Shown here: in pieces, positions 8,864 to 16,023 of the stretch
Numbering within the stretch: the first letter of the stretch is position 1
Layout: every line of letters starts with the position of its first letter
Assembly: GCF_014640315.1 (NCBI RefSeq)
Contig: NZ_BMGS01000010.1
Span: 1 to 64,000 of the forward strand
DNA: 64,000 nt
Source: Hymenobacter glacieicola
Lineage (GTDB): Bacteria > Bacteroidota > Bacteroidia > Cytophagales > Hymenobacteraceae
Direction: 5' to 3'
Position numbers and translations under genes: made by a program
The notes under the pieces: generated by a model
Seen by the model: the letters and a program-made list of their open reading frames with translations, nothing else
What the model was told of the DNA's origin: nothing
Database searches by the model: none

Positions 8864-11800
8864 TTAGTTCCAGGGAGCGGCGGAGGTAGCGTAAGACGCA
8901 CGACGTGCCTCATACTGTGTACGAAAGGTAGCGTAATCTGCGGGGGAAAGCAATGCCCCTAAGTGGGCTAATGGGGCGGCAGCGTATTCTGTAAGGCCCA
9001 CAGGCACAGCGGCCAGTACGTACGCCTTCAGCAAAGCCGCCGACTCCGGGTTATACTCAATTCCGCGCAGGAGCGTGTTGTAAGCCGCCGGAAAGTCGCG
9101 CTGCCGGGTATGAAAATTGGCCGCCGCCACCAGACCGTTTTCCACAAACGGAGCCTCTCGTACCAGTTGGGCGTAAAGGGTAGCGGCTTGCTTGGGCTGC
9201 TGGTCTGTTTCGGCCAGAACGGCCCGGAAGTACAGGTGATGAAACCGGTCGAAACCTTCAAAATGGCCCTGCTTAACCAGCTGGCGCAAGGCCGGCCACT
9301 GCTGAGTCCGGACGTACAGCTCGCCCCGTAGCACGTTCCAGGCCGAAGCGCCCGGGGCCGAAACGGCCGGCGCAAACTGACCCAGCACCTGCTGGGCCGC
9401 CGGTACTTGGCCCGCCTGAATAGCCCGCGGTAATTGAGCCAGCAAAGCAACCTGCCGGCGGGCAGGATCGGTAATGGCCGTGGCCGTGGGCAAAAGCTGG
9501 GCGGCCGGTAGCTCGTCGCCGCGCAGTACCAAGTATTGGACCCGCAACGAGTCCGGAGCTTGCTGAAAACTGGTTCGGAAGTCAGGATCAAGCACTACCT
9601 GCAACCGGCGCGCTGGCCCAATTGAGGCCAAGTCGGAGCCGGTAGCGGCCCGCCGCGCAACCCGCCGGGCAGAGTCCGGCTGGTTGCTTAGCGCCAGGGC
9701 GTACGCGGCGGGTAAGGCTGCCGAGGTGGTGCCGTTCTGCCGGGCCTCGGCCAGGCGGCTGGCGGCCGGCGCCGGCAGGTGCTGATCCAGCAGCCACAGG
9801 CCCTGCAACTGTTGGTAGTAGCCAGTAGCTGATCCGGAGCCGGTAGCCAGCGGTAGGATAGTGGTTTGAGCCGCCACGGGCCGTCCTCCGTAGTGCTGGG
9901 TGAAAGCGCGCAGGAAGTTCAACTGGTCGAGGTAGGCGCCATTCTCTGGCTGAGCGGCCAGGTAAGGTAGCACCGACAGCAGGGTAGTGTCGCGGCGAAG
10001 GGCCCGGTTCAGACCATCGTGGTAGAGACGGGCGAAACGGACGGGGGTAAGCGCCACCGCTGTATCGGGAACGGGCGCCGCTGCCGCCGCTTGGTTGGTG
10101 AGGCGAGCCAGGAGCAGGCCGTTGCTTTGCAGGGCCTCATTCGGAGTGGTGGCGTTGCGCTGCGCCAGCTGGGTAGCGGCGGGCCATTGCTGCTGCCGGA
10201 TAAGGTAGGCCAGGCGGTTGGCTTGCAGTACGGCATCGTCGGGAGCGGCAGCTTCGGCGCGGTCCTGGTAATAAGCCACCGAGTCGGCAATGGCGGAGCG
10301 GGTGTAAAGCTGGGCCAGGTCGCCGTTGAGACGGGCACTCCGGGGCGCAGCCTTCAGCGCCTCGCGCAACACGGTAAGCCGGTCGAAGAAGTCCTGGGGC
10401 TCATTGTAGAGGGCCGCCAGCCGGAGGGAAATCTTTTCGGATGGGCGGCGGCTGAGCGCCCGGCGCAGGATGTTGATTTCGTTTTGCCGCTGCAGGCGGA
10501 AGCGGTACAGGGCCGCCCGGCCCAGGCTGGCTTTGTGGTTGTGCTGGTCGAGGGCATCACTTTCGGCATAGTACCGCTCGGCCAGCAGGGCCTGCGAAAG
10601 GTCATCAGGCGTGACCTCGCTCTGCAGGCGGGCCAGGTCGCCCAGGTTATTGTAATAGCCTGCCTTTACCTGGTCGGCAATGATGAGCTGATTACGCAGC
10701 AACACTGCCCCTAGTAGCGCAATACCAAGGGCGTACATGGCGTAGAAAGGGAAGCGGCGCGGCTCGTACACCACCCGGTACACGGGTAGCTTTTGCCGCA
10801 ACAGGGTAGCAAAATTCAGCAGCAGATAAATCAGAAAAGCCGCGCCCACGCACAGCAGGGCCAGGGCCGTGAAGTCGCGGGCGGCCAGCAGCAGCGGGTC
10901 GTTGGCTGTGGCCAGGGCGTAGCCCAGGGCCGCTGCCCCAAGCAGCACCAGAACTAAATACAAATGAATCATGCCGGGCTGGTAAGGCACCCACGCCCCG
11001 TAGGTAGCCGCCCGCCGCCGCAACCCTAGCCAGCTTACGACCACCGCCGGCACCAGCAGAATCAGCGGATCGAGGTGCCAGCCGGGCAGCACTTCTACTT
11101 CCCCATTGTTCCAGTAGTACATGCCCAGCGTGCCCAGGTACAAGCCGCTGGCCAGCAAAAACGGCAGCAGCCCGAAGCGGCCCGCCGGCGTTTCGGCCTG
11201 GGTATTAAGCCACAAGAGGCCGTACACATTCTCGAACGCAACCCACACCACCAGCAGGGCAAAAGCCACGGCTCCGCTCACGGTGAAAAAGCCGCTCAGG
11301 TGCAGGGCCGTAACTTCCGCGGGGTTGGGGTTATTGCCAAACAGCAGGGCGCCCAGGCCCAGTACCAATGCGCCAAATAGCAGCAGGCGCTTGCCCAGGG
11401 CTATATCGGGCCGAAAGGCGTGAAAGTAGTAGGCCGGTAGGGCCAGCACGGCCAGGGCCAGCACCAGAAAGTACTGCTGCTGGGCATCGAACACCCCCAG
11501 CAGGTCCGCGTTCAGCGACATTAGCAGGAAGATAACCAAGGCCATGCCCGCCACGAAGGCCGGTCTGGCAAAGCTGCTCACTACCGCCAGAAAGTACACC
11601 AGTGCTACTCCCAGCAAACCAACCAGTACCAATGCCGCTTCCGTCCGCAGGAAGGGCCCGGCTACGTCGTAGGTCTGGGTAATGAGGTAGGTATTGGCCT
11701 GCACGGGCAGGGCTTCCAGGCCCACGCGCACCGCGGCTACGGTGGTCGGGACGGGCGTGAGCTGGGCCACCGCGCGCACCGGTAGCACCGTGTCATCGGC

Positions 11801-11923
11801 GGTAACGTAGTGCCAGCCGGCCGCCACTACGGCCAGCACGGCACCCAGCGCCAGCAACAGGAAGAAGCCGCGCCACCAGCTGGGGCGAGGCGCAGGGGCG
11901 GAAGAAGCGGAAGCAGGCACCAA
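8864..11923 (-). CDS. Large polytopic membrane protein with C-terminal TPR-like region
   Basis: I do not recognise a named family. The 1019-residue protein has a first membrane helix near residue 20-40, then about ten more hydrophobic segments up to about residue 415. These are followed by a long soluble part (about 430-1019) of alanine/leucine-rich helical repeats with TPR-like spacing (for example ARLNGDLAQLYTRSAIADS). The soluble part contains no enzyme motif. The start is TTG 11923 or GTG 11920, only 3-6 bases after the gatC stop, so translation is probably coupled. The topology (membrane domain plus helical repeats) suggests an envelope scaffold or assembly factor. That is a guess. Confidence 0.7.
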   Translation of the reverse strand: MVPASASSAPAPRPSWWRGFFLLLALGAVLAVVAAGWHYVTADDTVLPVRAVAQLTPVPTTVAAVRVGLEALPVQANTYLITQTYDVAGPFLRTEAALVLVGLLGVALVYFLAVVSSFARPAFVAGMALVIFLLMSLNADLLGVFDAQQQYFLVLALAVLALPAYYFHAFRPDIALGKRLLLFGALVLGLGALLFGNNPNPAEVTALHLSGFFTVSGAVAFALLVVWVAFENVYGLLWLNTQAETPAGRFGLLPFLLASGLYLGTLGMYYWNNGEVEVLPGWHLDPLILLVPAVVVSWLGLRRRAATYGAWVPYQPGMIHLYLVLVLLGAAALGYALATANDPLLLAARDFTALALLCVGAAFLIYLLLNFATLLRQKLPVYRVVYEPRRFPFYAMYALGIALLGAVLLRNQLIIADQVKAGYYNNLGDLARLQSEVTPDDLSQALLAERYYAESDALDQHNHKASLGRAALYRFRLQRQNEINILRRALSRRPSEKISLRLAALYNEPQDFFDRLTVLREALKAAPRSARLNGDLAQLYTRSAIADSVAYYQDRAEAAAPDDAVLQANRLAYLIRQQQWPAATQLAQRNATTPNEALQSNGLLLARLTNQAAAAAPVPDTAVALTPVRFARLYHDGLNRALRRDTTLLSVLPYLAAQPENGAYLDQLNFLRAFTQHYGGRPVAAQTTILPLATGSGSATGYYQQLQGLWLLDQHLPAPAASRLAEARQNGTTSAALPAAYALALSNQPDSARRVARRAATGSDLASIGPARRLQVVLDPDFRTSFQQAPDSLRVQYLVLRGDELPAAQLLPTATAITDPARRQVALLAQLPRAIQAGQVPAAQQVLGQFAPAVSAPGASAWNVLRGELYVRTQQWPALRQLVKQGHFEGFDRFHHLYFRAVLAETDQQPKQAATLYAQLVREAPFVENGLVAAANFHTRQRDFPAAYNTLLRGIEYNPESAALLKAYVLAAVPVGLTEYAAAPLAHLGALLSPADYATFRTQYEARRASYATSAAPWN

Positions 11924-11926
11924 CAG

Positions 11927-12214
11927 TTAGTCCAGTACTTTGGGTACGCGGAAGTAATCGGAGTCTTTGCGCGGGGCGTTGCGCAGCCCGTCCTGGTGGC
12001 TTACCGTGTTCTGGGGCTCATCGGGGCGCAGCACGTTGATTTCCTGGGAAAGGTGCACGAGGGGCTCCACATCGGTGGTATCGAGCTGACGCAGCTGGTC
12101 TACCCAGTCCAGAATTTTGTTTAGGTCGCCGAGCATCTGCTGCTCTTTCGTGTCGTCAAACTCGAGGCGGGCCAAGTGGGCCAGGCCGCGGAGGGTAGCA
12201 AGGTCGGTGCTCAC
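11927..12214 (-). CDS. gatC: Asp-tRNA(Asn)/Glu-tRNA(Gln) amidotransferase subunit C
   Basis: Small subunit of the GatCAB complex that converts misacylated Glu-tRNA(Gln) and/or Asp-tRNA(Asn) to the correct aminoacyl-tRNA. The GTG at 12214 gives 95 residues (VSTDLATLRGLAHLARLEF), the normal GatC size. The longer reading from 12259 adds 15 unconserved residues. Conserved pieces visible: LAHLARLEF, ILDWVDQLRQLDTTDVEPL and the C-terminal FRVPKVLD. gatA and gatB are not in the window, as is common. Confidence 0.92.
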   Translation of the reverse strand: MSTDLATLRGLAHLARLEFDDTKEQQMLGDLNKILDWVDQLRQLDTTDVEPLVHLSQEINVLRPDEPQNTVSHQDGLRNAPRKDSDYFRVPKVLD

Positions 12215-12283
12215 GGATAAAAAAGGTAAGGAGGTAAGATGAGGAAATGAGCCGGGCAATTCGGCTGGGAAGCGGCCAGCAGC

Positions 12284-13120
12284 TCAGTGACGGTTGGCCG
12301 CCAGCTCCGGTTGCGCGCCCGGGGCGGCCGGACTGGCCGACTGCGGCTGGCGCCACGTGCTGGGCTCCGGAATACCACCCGCCTCGGGGCGCAGGGCGCT
12401 GGCAATGGTTGTGTACACTTGCTGCTTAAGGGCCGGGGCATCAGCTGCCGTAAGGCCAGTGGTCAGAATAGGCTCGTGCAGAATAATGGCCAGGGGCGAG
12501 TAGCGCACCCGCAGTCCGTCAACGTCGGGCATGAAGCGGTGGTTCAGGGGCATGGTGATGGGAACCACCGGCACCCCGGCCGCAATGGCCAACTGGAAGG
12601 CCCCATCCTTGAAGGGCTCCAGCTGCTGACCCGGCGTTTTGGAAATGGCGCCCTCGGGGAAGATAACCACCGAGCGCCCTGCCTCCAGCGTCCGGCGGGC
12701 TTGTACCATGGCCCGGCCCCGGCTAATGGCACTGTCGCGGTCCACCGTAATGTAAGCGCGCCCGAAAATCGGCCCCCAAGCAGGTACTTTAGCCAGGGAG
12801 CTTTTGCCCATGATGTTGAGCCAGCCCGGAATCGTTTTGAACAGGAGGGGAATGTCGATATAGGAGCTGTGGTTGGCCACGTACACGCAGGGCTGCCGGG
12901 CCGGCAGCGGGTTTTTACGGACTATTTCCACCGGCATTCCCCACATGCAAATGAACAGCTTGCTCCAGTAGCGGTTCAGCGTGTGCAGGTAGCGGTGCCA
13001 CTGGGGCCGCCGGCTCAGGGCCCACTGCAGCGGATACGTCAGCACGAACGGCATTACAAACCAGAACGTAGCCCAAGTGGTATACAATCGGTGGCCGATA
13101 AAGCGGAGGAGGCGCGACAT
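12284..13120 (-). CDS. plsC: 1-acyl-sn-glycerol-3-phosphate acyltransferase
   Basis: Membrane-associated acyltransferase that makes phosphatidic acid from lysophosphatidic acid. The 278-residue protein has N-terminal hydrophobic segments (about 8-30) and the HX4D catalytic motif in NHSSYIDIPLLF (about 83-94). The acceptor-binding motif VVIFPEGAISKT and the later VPVVPITMPL follow. The C-terminal 40 residues are a Pro/Ala-rich tail unlike the core. A perfect -7 box TACTTTTG lies only 5 bases before the ATG, which predicts an almost leaderless mRNA. gatC follows 69 bases downstream. Confidence 0.92.
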   Translation of the reverse strand: MSRLLRFIGHRLYTTWATFWFVMPFVLTYPLQWALSRRPQWHRYLHTLNRYWSKLFICMWGMPVEIVRKNPLPARQPCVYVANHSSYIDIPLLFKTIPGWLNIMGKSSLAKVPAWGPIFGRAYITVDRDSAISRGRAMVQARRTLEAGRSVVIFPEGAISKTPGQQLEPFKDGAFQLAIAAGVPVVPITMPLNHRFMPDVDGLRVRYSPLAIILHEPILTTGLTAADAPALKQQVYTTIASALRPEAGGIPEPSTWRQPQSASPAAPGAQPELAANRH

Positions 13121-13125
13121 GGGTG

Positions 13126-13133
13126 CAAAAGTA
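13126..13133 (-). promoter_or_regulatory. -7 box TACTTTTG of plsC
   Basis: Perfect match to the Bacteroidota TAnnTTTG element on the minus strand, five bases from the plsC ATG. No clear -33 TTTG is visible. Confidence 0.6.
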
Positions 13134-13266
13134 CGGGGAATGTGAGAAGGGCCCTAGCAGCACGCAAGAACAGTACCCGCGCCGAAGCCCGCGTTGCCCC
13201 CTGCAAGCCTACCCCGCCGCGCTGGCCCAAGCCAGTAATACATCACTAGGCGCCCTGCCGGGCCGC

Positions 13267-13830
13267 TTACAGGTTCAGCAGGCGGGCCGCTTTCAACAGG
13301 CCCGCTACGCTGATGGCGTCCGTGATGCGGCTGTCCATAACCAGCTGCACGGCCTCCGTCAGCGGGAGTTTCCAGAGGCGTAGGTCCTCGGTTTCTTCGG
13401 GCTCTACCTCACCCTGGGTCAGGTCCTGGGCCAGGAAAACAAAACCTTCCTCGTCGGTAACGGAGTTGGAGGTGTGCAGGCGCATGATGTTGGTCCAGCG
13501 GGCGGCACTCAGGCCGGTCTCCTCGCGCAGCTCGCGTTGCGCCGATTCCAGAATGTCAAGCTCCACGGGGCCGCCGCCCATGGGAATTTCCCAGCTGTAC
13601 TCGCTTAGGGAGTAGCGGTACTGGCCTACCAGCCAAGTGTTGCCCTCCGCATCTACCGGGATGATACCCAGGGCCTTATTCTTCATCGACACGACCCCGT
13701 AGATGCCCGGGTTGCCGGCCGGATTGATGATTTTGTCTTCCCGAACCCGAATCCAGGGGTTCTGATACTTGATTTCGGAACCCAGCAGCTGCCAGGGATT
13801 ATGGGTTTCATCAACGGCGGGAGCAGCCAT
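13267..13830 (-). CDS. NUDIX hydrolase (ADP-ribose pyrophosphatase-like)
   Basis: Hydrolase of nucleoside diphosphates linked to another moiety, most like the ADP-sugar/ADP-ribose pyrophosphatase group. The NUDIX box reads GGGPVELDILESAQRELRE followed by ETGL, with all the canonical Gly, Glu and Arg positions. The ATG at 13830 gives 187 residues (MAAPAVDETHNPWQLLGSEI). An upstream reading to 13956 is Pro-rich and lacks conservation signs. A TACCTTTG box sits 44 bases upstream of the chosen start, inside that longer reading, which supports the shorter form. The exact substrate is not readable. Confidence 0.9.
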   Translation of the reverse strand: MAAPAVDETHNPWQLLGSEIKYQNPWIRVREDKIINPAGNPGIYGVVSMKNKALGIIPVDAEGNTWLVGQYRYSLSEYSWEIPMGGGPVELDILESAQRELREETGLSAARWTNIMRLHTSNSVTDEEGFVFLAQDLTQGEVEPEETEDLRLWKLPLTEAVQLVMDSRITDAISVAGLLKAARLLNL

Positions 13831-13874
13831 AGCAGACGGACGGTTGGGGTAGCAAACAAGTAGCGTGAACCCTG

Positions 13875-13882
13875 CAAAGGTA
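13875..13882 (-). promoter_or_regulatory. -7 box TACCTTTG of the NUDIX gene
   Basis: Perfect TAnnTTTG on the minus strand, giving a leader of roughly 40 bases. The -33 element is not obvious. Confidence 0.6.
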
Positions 13883-13998
13883 GGGCACGGCGCGGGCTTA
13901 CCCGGCGGCTGAGCTGCTCTTACCGGCTGGAACGTGCCGTTGGCCGTCGTAAGCAAGCTGTTAGTCCAGTAGGGCAGCGCGGACCCTGGACGCGGGCA

Positions 13999-14006
13999 TA
14001 CCTTTG
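13999..14006 (+). promoter_or_regulatory. -7 box TACCTTTG driving a possible small RNA
   Basis: Perfect TAnnTTTG on the plus strand in a gap with no long gene directly downstream. It is followed about 120 bases later by an intrinsic terminator. No good -33 TTTG is seen. Confidence 0.45.
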
Positions 14007-14011
14007 ACTTA

Positions 14012-14157
14012 TTAAGTATTCAGCGCGCGTAGGGTTTATGGAAAGGAAGGCTCGTACCGCGTAGTGTTGCCACCGGCAAAAGGAGTAGGGTGGATGAATG
14101 ATATTTGCCGGCCAATGCGACGGAAAAGGCCGCTGCCTCGGGCAGCGGCTTTTTTAT
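14012..14157 (+). ncRNA. Candidate structured small RNA (about 145 nt)
   Basis: A promoter-like box at 13999-14006 and a strong intrinsic terminator at 14129-14156 delimit a transcript with no credible coding frame; the frames seen are 8 and about 32 codons. An 8-bp perfect stem pairs 14073-14080 (ccggcaaa) with 14104-14111 (tttgccgg) around a purine-rich loop (aggagtagggtggatgaatg). I recognise no 6S, SRP, tmRNA or riboswitch signature. Existence is inferred from the signals only. Confidence 0.35.
14129..14156 (+). terminator. Intrinsic terminator, 9-bp GC stem and T6
   Basis: gccgctgcc (14129-14137) pairs with ggcagcggc (14141-14149) around the triloop tcg and is followed by TTTTTT. No rightward gene precedes it within the window gap, which is the reason to suspect a small RNA. 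Confidence 0.8.
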
Positions 14158-14271
14158 TTTCTGGCGGCCGGCAGCCTAAATCATGTAAGTAGCTCCCGCC
14201 AACCTCTACTATGTGGCGCGCGTACGAAGCCAGTATCGGTCGTTCATTTCCCGGCCGACACTGTACTTTTT

Positions 14272-14514
14272 ATGGCTAATCAACCAAAAAACCAGGCATC
14301 TCAACTACAGGAAGGCGACCCTCTGTTCAATCTGAAGCACGCCCAGGCTGAATCGGAGCTGGCCGAAAAAACGGGGGGCTTAGGCCCAATCACCAACGTG
14401 TACATCACCACCGATGAGGATGACGCCCTCGACGAAGGCCCCCGGGACAAGCAGGGTTTCCGCCGCGGCGAATCGGCGGGTCCGGACGCGGGCACCACGG
14501 CCGGCAGCCACTAA
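14272..14514 (+). CDS. Small acidic protein of unknown function
   Basis: An 80-residue soluble protein starting MANQPKNQASQLQEGDPLFN. It has no signal peptide or membrane segment and is rich in Asp, Glu and Gly, with a low-complexity C-terminus (DEDDALDEGPRDKQGFRRGE). The frame can be extended to 14098, but that would run through the terminator at 14129-14156, so the ATG at 14272 is preferred. A TACTTTTT sequence, one base off the -7 consensus, directly precedes the ATG. A strong terminator follows. I do not recognise the family; it is probably a lineage-specific small protein. Confidence 0.65.
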   Translation: MANQPKNQASQLQEGDPLFNLKHAQAESELAEKTGGLGPITNVYITTDEDDALDEGPRDKQGFRRGESAGPDAGTTAGSH

Positions 14515-14569
14515 TTCGGCTGACTTTCAGCGCTAGACGTTACTTCTAGCTCACCACTTTACCTTCTAG

Positions 14570-14609
14570 AAAAGCCTCCGCGGGTGCTTCGGCCACCGCG
14601 GAGGCTTTT
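14570..14609 (+). terminator. Terminator after the small protein gene
   Basis: aaaagcctccgcgg (14570-14583) pairs with ccgcggaggctttt (14596-14609), a 14-bp GC-rich stem with a cttcgg loop region. Confidence 0.85.
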
Positions 14610-14685
14610 CCCATTTTAGCGGGCGGCTCGGCCGTGGCCCGCTGAAATAAGGCGGATCGGTAGCAGGGGCCAGGCCTAGGAGCCG

Positions 14686-14693
14686 TATTTTTG
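14686..14693 (+). promoter_or_regulatory. -7 box TATTTTTG of rnhB
   Basis: Perfect TAnnTTTG, six bases before the rnhB ATG at 14700. This predicts a transcript with almost no 5' leader. Confidence 0.6.
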
Positions 14694-14699
14694 GGGCCT

Positions 14700-15275
14700 A
14701 TGCTACTAGTTTCTTACTCCGGCCAGCCGCTGGAAGCAGGCCTCGATGAGGCGGGGCGCGGCTGCCTGGCGGGCCCCGTGTTTGCCGCCGCCGTTATTCT
14801 GCCGCCTGATTTTTCGCCGCGCTACCTCAACGATTCCAAGCAGATGACGGCCAAGCGCCGGGAGTTGGTGCGGGCCGAAATATGCCGCGAAGCCGTGGCT
14901 TGGGCCGTAGCTGAGGCCTCGCCCCAGGAAATTGCCAGCATCAACATTGCCCAGGCGAGCTACCTGGCCATGCACCGCGCCGCCGACCAGTTGCAGCCGC
15001 GCCCCACGCATCTGCTGGTTGATGGCAACCGCTTCCGCCCCCACGCTACCCTGCCCCACACCTGCGTCATTGGGGGCGACGGTATTTACCGCAGCATTGC
15101 TGCCGCTTCCGTCCTGGCCAAAACCTTCCGCGATGAGCGCATGCGGGAGTTGGCGGCTGAGTTTCCACACTACGGCTGGGAGCAAAACGCGGGCTACCCC
15201 ACCGCCCGTCACCGTACCGCCATCCGCGACTTTGGCCCCACGGAGCACCACCGCATGGGCTTCCGGCTTCTGTAA
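14700..15275 (+). CDS. rnhB: Ribonuclease HII
   Basis: Endonuclease that cuts the RNA strand of RNA-DNA hybrids and removes single ribonucleotides misincorporated in DNA. It has 191 residues. The family opening AGLDEAGRGCLAGPVFAAAV carries the catalytic Asp16-Glu17. Further acidic residues lie in LLVDGNRF and the SVLAKTFRDERM region, and the C-terminal GYPTARHRTAIRDFGP and HRMGF segments are typical. An upstream TTG at 14691 is in frame, but it overlaps the promoter box, so the ATG at 14700 is chosen. Confidence 0.95.
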   Translation: MLLVSYSGQPLEAGLDEAGRGCLAGPVFAAAVILPPDFSPRYLNDSKQMTAKRRELVRAEICREAVAWAVAEASPQEIASINIAQASYLAMHRAADQLQPRPTHLLVDGNRFRPHATLPHTCVIGGDGIYRSIAAASVLAKTFRDERMRELAAEFPHYGWEQNAGYPTARHRTAIRDFGPTEHHRMGFRLL

Positions 15276-15357
15276 GTGAAAGAGTGATTGTGTGGGTAAT
15301 GTAACCACGGAAAGGAGGTACAACGCCATCTTCCCTAACCAATACGCTACCCCGAGA

Positions 15358-15406
15358 AACGTAACAAGCCCTTACCTCCAGGCTGGAAGTAAGGGCTTGT
15401 TACGTT
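15358..15406. terminator. Perfect 18-bp bidirectional terminator
   Basis: The arms 15358-15375 and 15389-15406 are perfectly complementary. It lies between convergent rnhB and the response regulator gene. No long T tract is present. Confidence 0.75.
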
Positions 15407-15491
15407 AATCGGCAACTAGCAACGAAGATGAAGACTGACTTCGGTGCCCTCGCCGTGATAGAACAACTCACCGAATCACCGAATCACCGCG

Positions 15492-15935
15492 TTACTCTTT
15501 CAGGCGCAGCAGGTCCAGAAAAAGGCTGAAGCCGTCTACGGTAGTGCCGCCCTCGCCGAAGCTGTCGAAGCTCAGCGGCTTGATGATGTAGCCGCTAACG
15601 GCTAGGTCCTGGGCTTTGAGGCGGTCGGTTTCCAGGTCCGAAGTGGTGGTGATAAAAACGTTGAGCCCCACAAACTCCGGGTCGGAGCGCAGGGTAGAGA
15701 GCAGTTCCAAGCCGTTCATGCGAGGCATGTTCAGGTCGAGCATTACCACGCTAGGCTTGGGAATGGCCGTTTGGCCGCCTTCGCCGCGGAGCATGTTCAG
15801 GGCCTCGCGGCCATTGCGGGCAATGTAGAGGGGTACTTCTACATTGTGCTTGCGCAGCTCGCGCTGCACGTTCATTATATCCATCTGGTCGTCCTCGACG
15901 AGCAGAATACTGGGTTGATCTGAAGGAGAAGCCAT
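15492..15935 (-). CDS. Single-domain response regulator (CheY/Rcp1-like)
   Basis: Stand-alone receiver of 147 residues with no output domain. The acidic pocket VEDD is at residues 13-16, the phospho-acceptor Asp67 lies in VVMLDLNMPRMNG, the conserved Thr in FITTTSD, and the Lys in IKPLSF. The ATG at 15935 is chosen; the upstream extension to 16142 overlaps the kinase gene and is Pro-rich. It is the last gene of a leftward operon, 88 bases after the CHASE3 kinase, so it is most likely the kinase's phosphorylation partner. The effector it talks to is unknown. Confidence 0.9.
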   Translation of the reverse strand: MASPSDQPSILLVEDDQMDIMNVQRELRKHNVEVPLYIARNGREALNMLRGEGGQTAIPKPSVVMLDLNMPRMNGLELLSTLRSDPEFVGLNVFITTTSDLETDRLKAQDLAVSGYIIKPLSFDSFGEGGTTVDGFSLFLDLLRLKE

Positions 15936-16023
15936 AAGGAAAGGAGCAGGATAAATACCAGGTGGCAGCGGCATTTTTATACGGCAACTACCGCATAATG
16001 GCGGTGTTTGGGACCGGGGCCGC

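Noticed and set aside
12287..13249. 320-codon plus-strand open frame
   Set aside because: It is antisense to plsC, and its translation has no domain or signal character.
14098..14271. Upstream extension of the small acidic protein
   Set aside because: It would read through a strong intrinsic terminator and adds unconserved sequence.
15440..15492. Possible CRISPR-like repeats (ccgaatcaccgaatcacc)
   Set aside because: Only two short tandem copies without spacers; no array and no cas gene anywhere in the window.
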